A stretch of DNA of 15,759 bases. It comes from CAZCBD01 sp964496755 (GTDB lineage Bacteria; Bacteroidota; Ignavibacteria; Ignavibacteriales; Melioribacteraceae). Made by a program: the position numbers and the translations under genes. Under the pieces are notes generated by a model. The model ran no database searches. It was given only the letters and a program-made list of their open reading frames with translations, and was not told where the DNA came from. Location of the stretch: NCBI GenBank assembly GCA_964496755.1, contig CAZCBD010000045.1, positions 1 to 15,759 of the forward strand. Reading direction: 5' to 3'. This document shows, one piece after another, positions 13,170 to 15,759 of the stretch (its first letter is position 1; every line of letters starts with the position of its first letter).

Positions 13170-14227
13170 TGCAAAAAAATAGTTCGCAAAGATTAACAGT
13201 AAAATCTTTTAATCCGAATAATATTGGAATTGCAAACGGAAATTATTTTGGATTTCCATTTCAGCCCGAAGAATCGAGAATTTTAATTTTACCTGTACCG
13301 TGGGATGTAACTACATCCTACGGGGCTGGAACCTCAAAAGGACCCCAAGCAATTCTTGATGCTTCAATTCAATTGGATTTTTTTGATTCGGATGTGAATA
13401 AAGCTTGGGAAATCGGGCATGCTACATTACCTGTAAATTTAAATACGGTTAACCAAAATCTGAAATTTCGTCCCGAAGCAGAATCGGTTATCAAACACTT
13501 GGAGAATAATTTACCTTTAGATGAAAATATTCAACATCGAATTAATTTAATAAATAAGGCTTCGGAAGAATTAAACAATTATGTTTATACTCTTTCAAGA
13601 AAATGGTTGGCCAAGGGTAAACTTATTGCGCTGGTTGGTGGCGATCATTCTACTCCTTTCGGGTTAATTAAAGCCCTATCGGAATTTCATGATAATTTTG
13701 CAATTCTGCAAATTGATGCTCATGCTGATTTAAGGGATGCTTATGAAGGATTCGAATATTCTCATGCATCAATTATGTTCAATGTATTTTCAAAAATTGA
13801 AAATATACGAAAGATTATTCAGGTGGGAATTAGAGATTTTTGTGAAGAAGAATATTTGTTGATGAAACAAAATAAAAAGATTGTTTGGTTTACTGATAAT
13901 GATATTTCCGGTGCAAGGTTTGAAGGAAAACTTTGGCAGAAACAGTGTAAGGAAATTATTAAAGAACTGCCTGATAAAATATATTTAAGTTTCGATATTG
14001 ATGGTTTATCAAGAGAATTTTGTCCGAATACAGGCACACCGGTACCCGGCGGATTAAGTTTTAATGAGGCAATCTATTTAGTGAAATCAATAGTTGAAGC
14101 AGGAAAAAAAATTATTGGTTTCGATTTAACTGAAGTAACTCCGGGTAAAAATAATGAATGGGATGCTAATGTAGGGGCAAGAATTCTTTATAAAATTTCC
14201 AATTTAATGTTTAAATCACAAAAATAA
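13169..14227 (+). CDS. speB: agmatinase-type ureohydrolase
   Basis: 352 residues of the arginase/agmatinase family, which uses two Mn ions to hydrolyse a guanidino group to an amine and urea. All metal ligands are visible: His160 in GGDHS, Asp183, His185 and Asp187 in DAHADLRD, Asp276 and Asp278 in SFDIDG. YEGFEYSHAS (192-201) and TGTPVPGGLS (288-297) are of the agmatinase rather than arginase type. The chain is longer than usual agmatinases (about 300), mainly from an insertion around 85-140. It begins in the stop of speD-speE (TAATG), so translation is coupled. The partner gene suggests conversion of agmatine to putrescine, or of N1-aminopropylagmatine to spermidine as in Thermus. No arginine decarboxylase gene is in the window. 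Confidence 0.88.
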   Translation: MQKNSSQRLTVKSFNPNNIGIANGNYFGFPFQPEESRILILPVPWDVTTSYGAGTSKGPQAILDASIQLDFFDSDVNKAWEIGHATLPVNLNTVNQNLKFRPEAESVIKHLENNLPLDENIQHRINLINKASEELNNYVYTLSRKWLAKGKLIALVGGDHSTPFGLIKALSEFHDNFAILQIDAHADLRDAYEGFEYSHASIMFNVFSKIENIRKIIQVGIRDFCEEEYLLMKQNKKIVWFTDNDISGARFEGKLWQKQCKEIIKELPDKIYLSFDIDGLSREFCPNTGTPVPGGLSFNEAIYLVKSIVEAGKKIIGFDLTEVTPGKNNEWDANVGARILYKISNLMFKSQK

Positions 14228-14248
14228 TTTAGTGGTAAATTTTTTCTC

Positions 14249-14277
14249 TTGCATTCCGAGTGCAACTTATTTATAAT
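14249..14277 (+). promoter_or_regulatory. sigma70-like promoter for the VOC gene
   Basis: TTGCAT (14249-14254), 17-base spacer, perfect -10 TATAAT (14272-14277). The start would fall near 14284, giving a leader of about 22 bases that contains the SD AGAGG (14296-14300). TTGCATT/AGTGCAA (14249-14265) can also form a 7-bp stem after speB, but no T-tract follows. Confidence 0.55.
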
Positions 14278-14305
14278 GGACATTATATCCATTTAAGAGG
14301 TAGTT

Positions 14306-15088
14306 ATGGCACATTATAAAAATCATCCGAACGGTTCGTTTTGCTGGGCAGAATTAAAAACTCACAATCTCGAGGGAACAAAAACATTTTACAATAAACT
14401 TTTCGATTGGAAAGCAAAGAGCATCCCGATGAGTGATGGAGAAGATTACAAAATGTTCTTGCACAAGGGAGAAGAAATATGTGGATTTTATAAATTAAAA
14501 AATTATTTACAATCCAAAAACACTTCTCCATATTGGCAACCATATGTTTCCGTAGAAAGTGTAGATACAATTGCAAAAGGGGTTGAAAAATTTGGCGGTA
14601 AGGCAATGATGGAACCTTTCGATGTTTCAGATAGCGGGCGAATGACTTTTATACAAGATCCCGATAATGCTTCCCTTGGCATTTGGCAACCGAAAAATGG
14701 AATAGGCACAAAGTATAAAAATGAATTTAATACGATATGTTGGGTTGAATTAGCAACTAATAAAATCGAGGAATCAATCAATTTTTATGGTAATTTATTC
14801 GGTTGGATAAGTACCGTATCAAATTTTGGTACGGTACAATATTTTACTTTTAAAAATGGAGATATTCCTGAAGCCGGGATGTATAAAAAACCAATTGAAC
14901 AGGATGCAATTCCATCTCATTGGCTAATTTATTTTTGTGTGGAGGATTGCACAAAGACAGTTGAAATAGCTCGTAAAAACGGGGCGAATATTATTAAAGA
15001 GCCGGAAAATATACCAACAGTTGGGACATTTGCCATTATTCAGGATCCGTATGGGGCGGTTTTCGGAATTATAAGATTAGAAATGTAA
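14306..15088 (+). CDS. two-domain VOC (glyoxalase/bleomycin-resistance fold) protein
   Basis: 260 residues made of two related halves, each a vicinal-oxygen-chelate domain. Half 1 (about 8-130) opens GSFCWAELKTHNLEGTKTFY (10-29) and closes FIQDPDNASLGIWQP (115-129). Half 2 (about 140-260) opens NTICWVELATNKIEESINFY (142-161) and closes IIQDPYGAVFGII (244-256). The CWxEL...FY...LFxW and QDPxxAxxGI pattern is that of the COG3324/CFP30B-like group, of mostly unknown substrate. Glu16 and Glu148 sit where VOC metal ligands usually do, but the full ligand set is not evident, so an enzyme or a binding protein are both possible. It has its own promoter and terminator and appears to be transcribed alone. 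Confidence 0.88.
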   Translation: MAHYKNHPNGSFCWAELKTHNLEGTKTFYNKLFDWKAKSIPMSDGEDYKMFLHKGEEICGFYKLKNYLQSKNTSPYWQPYVSVESVDTIAKGVEKFGGKAMMEPFDVSDSGRMTFIQDPDNASLGIWQPKNGIGTKYKNEFNTICWVELATNKIEESINFYGNLFGWISTVSNFGTVQYFTFKNGDIPEAGMYKKPIEQDAIPSHWLIYFCVEDCTKTVEIARKNGANIIKEPENIPTVGTFAIIQDPYGAVFGIIRLEM

Positions 15089-15092
15089 GTTT

Positions 15093-15121
15093 AAAAGCTC
15101 CGATTAGTCGGAGCTTTTTTT
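15093..15121 (+). terminator. strong intrinsic terminator after the VOC gene
   Basis: AAAAGCTCCGA (15093-15103), loop TTAG, TCGGAGCTTTT (15108-15118), continuing to seven T (15115-15121): an 11-bp perfect stem, five bases after the VOC stop. It separates the VOC gene from the kinase gene. Confidence 0.92.
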
Positions 15122-15184
15122 ACTTTAAATTAAATTCAAAAAAAATTTGTAAATTCACTAATTCTTAATTTTAAAGAGATGATA

Positions 15185-15759
15185 ATGGATTTTTTTGTTG
15201 GCGTTGATGCCGGCGGGTCAAAAACCAAAGTTGTATTAACCGGAAGTGATTATAAGATTTTAGATAAAATTAACACAGATGCATCTGCATTATCTGTAAT
15301 ACCATGCCAAAAGGCAGCTGATACAATCACGGCGGCAATATTTAAAATAATTCAAATTCAAAAAATTGAAGTTCAAAATATTAATTTAATTTCAATAGGA
15401 ATTAGCGGGGCAGGTAGAGAAAAAAACAAAATTGAACTGAAAAGAAATTTGTTAAAAAAATTTCCTCAAAATAAAATTACAATAATTACCGATGCTGAAG
15501 CAGCTTTAGCAGGAGCTTTCCCAAAAGAGAACGGTGGTATTTTAATTTCCGGCACAGGTTCAATTTTTATTTGGAAGAATGAAAAAGGAGAATTACTTAG
15601 AAGCGGAGGTTGTGGTAGAATAATTGGAGACGAGGGAAGTGGTTATGCAATTGGAAGAAAAGGGTTAATGCTCTGTGCAAAAGCTTTTGACGGTAGAATA
15701 AAAAATGATTCGATATTAAATATTTTAAAGTTAAAGTATAAAATTAATTCACAAAACCA
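15185..15759 (+). CDS. N-acetylglucosamine kinase-like protein, BadF/BadG/BcrA ATPase fold (3' end beyond window)
   Basis: 191 residues are visible and the frame is open to the edge; family members are about 290-330 long. The fold is the actin/hexokinase type: phosphate-1 loop VGVDAGGSKTK (5-15), ISGAG (73-77), catalytic-Asp segment ITDAEAALAGAF (101-112), phosphate-2 loop ILISGTGS (119-126), and the GDEGSGYAIGRKGL segment (148-161) typical of N-acetylglucosamine/glucosamine kinases. The family Trp in GGWG is Cys here (GGCG, 141-144). The likely reaction is ATP-dependent phosphorylation of GlcNAc or a related amino sugar during wall or chitin salvage. The start at 15185 is chosen over the in-frame ATG at 15179 because AAAGAGA is correctly spaced only for 15185. 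Confidence 0.85.
   Translation, partial: MDFFVGVDAGGSKTKVVLTGSDYKILDKINTDASALSVIPCQKAADTITAAIFKIIQIQKIEVQNINLISIGISGAGREKNKIELKRNLLKKFPQNKITIITDAEAALAGAFPKENGGILISGTGSIFIWKNEKGELLRSGGCGRIIGDEGSGYAIGRKGLMLCAKAFDGRIKNDSILNILKLKYKINSQN

Noticed and set aside
14275..14293. AATGGA/TCCATT hairpin before the VOC gene as a riboswitch-like element
   Set aside because: Its 5' arm overlaps the -10 hexamer of the likely promoter, so most of the stem would not be transcribed.
1..15759. CRISPR array, insertion sequence or defence-island genes
   Set aside because: No regularly spaced repeats, terminal inverted repeats with a transposase, or nuclease/helicase defence genes are visible.

Overview
The window is AT-rich bacterial DNA with compact genes, usable Shine-Dalgarno (SD) sequences and sigma70-like promoters. 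Lipoprotein signal peptides, a fused SpeD-SpeE polyamine enzyme, and an archaeal-type GatDE amidotransferase in an otherwise bacterial setting suggest a member of the Ignavibacteria/Bacteroidota-Chlorobi neighbourhood. That placement is inferred from gene content and style, not from a marker gene. No rRNA, tRNA, insertion sequence or CRISPR array was found.

Layout. 1-198 has no gene, only AT-rich inverted repeats. 199-423 (-) is a small DUF2892 membrane protein with its own promoter. 424-724 is a dense non-coding stretch: an orphan (+) terminator, a short Asn-rich open reading frame, a tandem palindromic repeat and a second (+) terminator ending about 21 bases before gatE. 725-4025 (+) is gatE-gatD, overlapping by 8 bases. 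4169-5749 (+) holds a 107-residue orphan and an alpha/beta-hydrolase lipoprotein. 5782-8737 (-) holds a divergent peptide deformylase and a chemoreceptor that starts at TTG. 8924-9637 (+) is an unrecognised lipoprotein, convergent with a galactokinase-like GHMP kinase at 9634-10725 (-). 10853-11323 (-) is a lone phage-type holin, divergent from a small lipoprotein at 11414-11824 (+). 11889-14227 (+) is a two-gene polyamine operon: speD-speE fusion then an agmatinase-type ureohydrolase. 14306-15088 (+) is a two-domain VOC protein between a good promoter and a strong terminator. From 15185 the window ends inside an N-acetylglucosamine-kinase-like gene.

How the genes work together. GatD (ammonia-releasing amidase) and GatE (tRNA-binding kinase/transamidase) form one enzyme that turns Glu-tRNA(Gln) into Gln-tRNA(Gln). 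The fused SpeD-SpeE makes decarboxylated AdoMet and transfers its aminopropyl group. The adjacent ureohydrolase either supplies putrescine from agmatine or removes urea from aminopropylagmatine. The GHMP kinase and the NAGK-like kinase both suggest sugar salvage but are not in one operon. The remaining genes look like independent housekeeping or envelope genes.

The most interesting signal is 424-724. The gatDE transcript appears to have to read through an intrinsic terminator lying directly behind a short reading frame that is 40% Asn, which is the layout of an attenuator controlling a tRNA-amidation enzyme.
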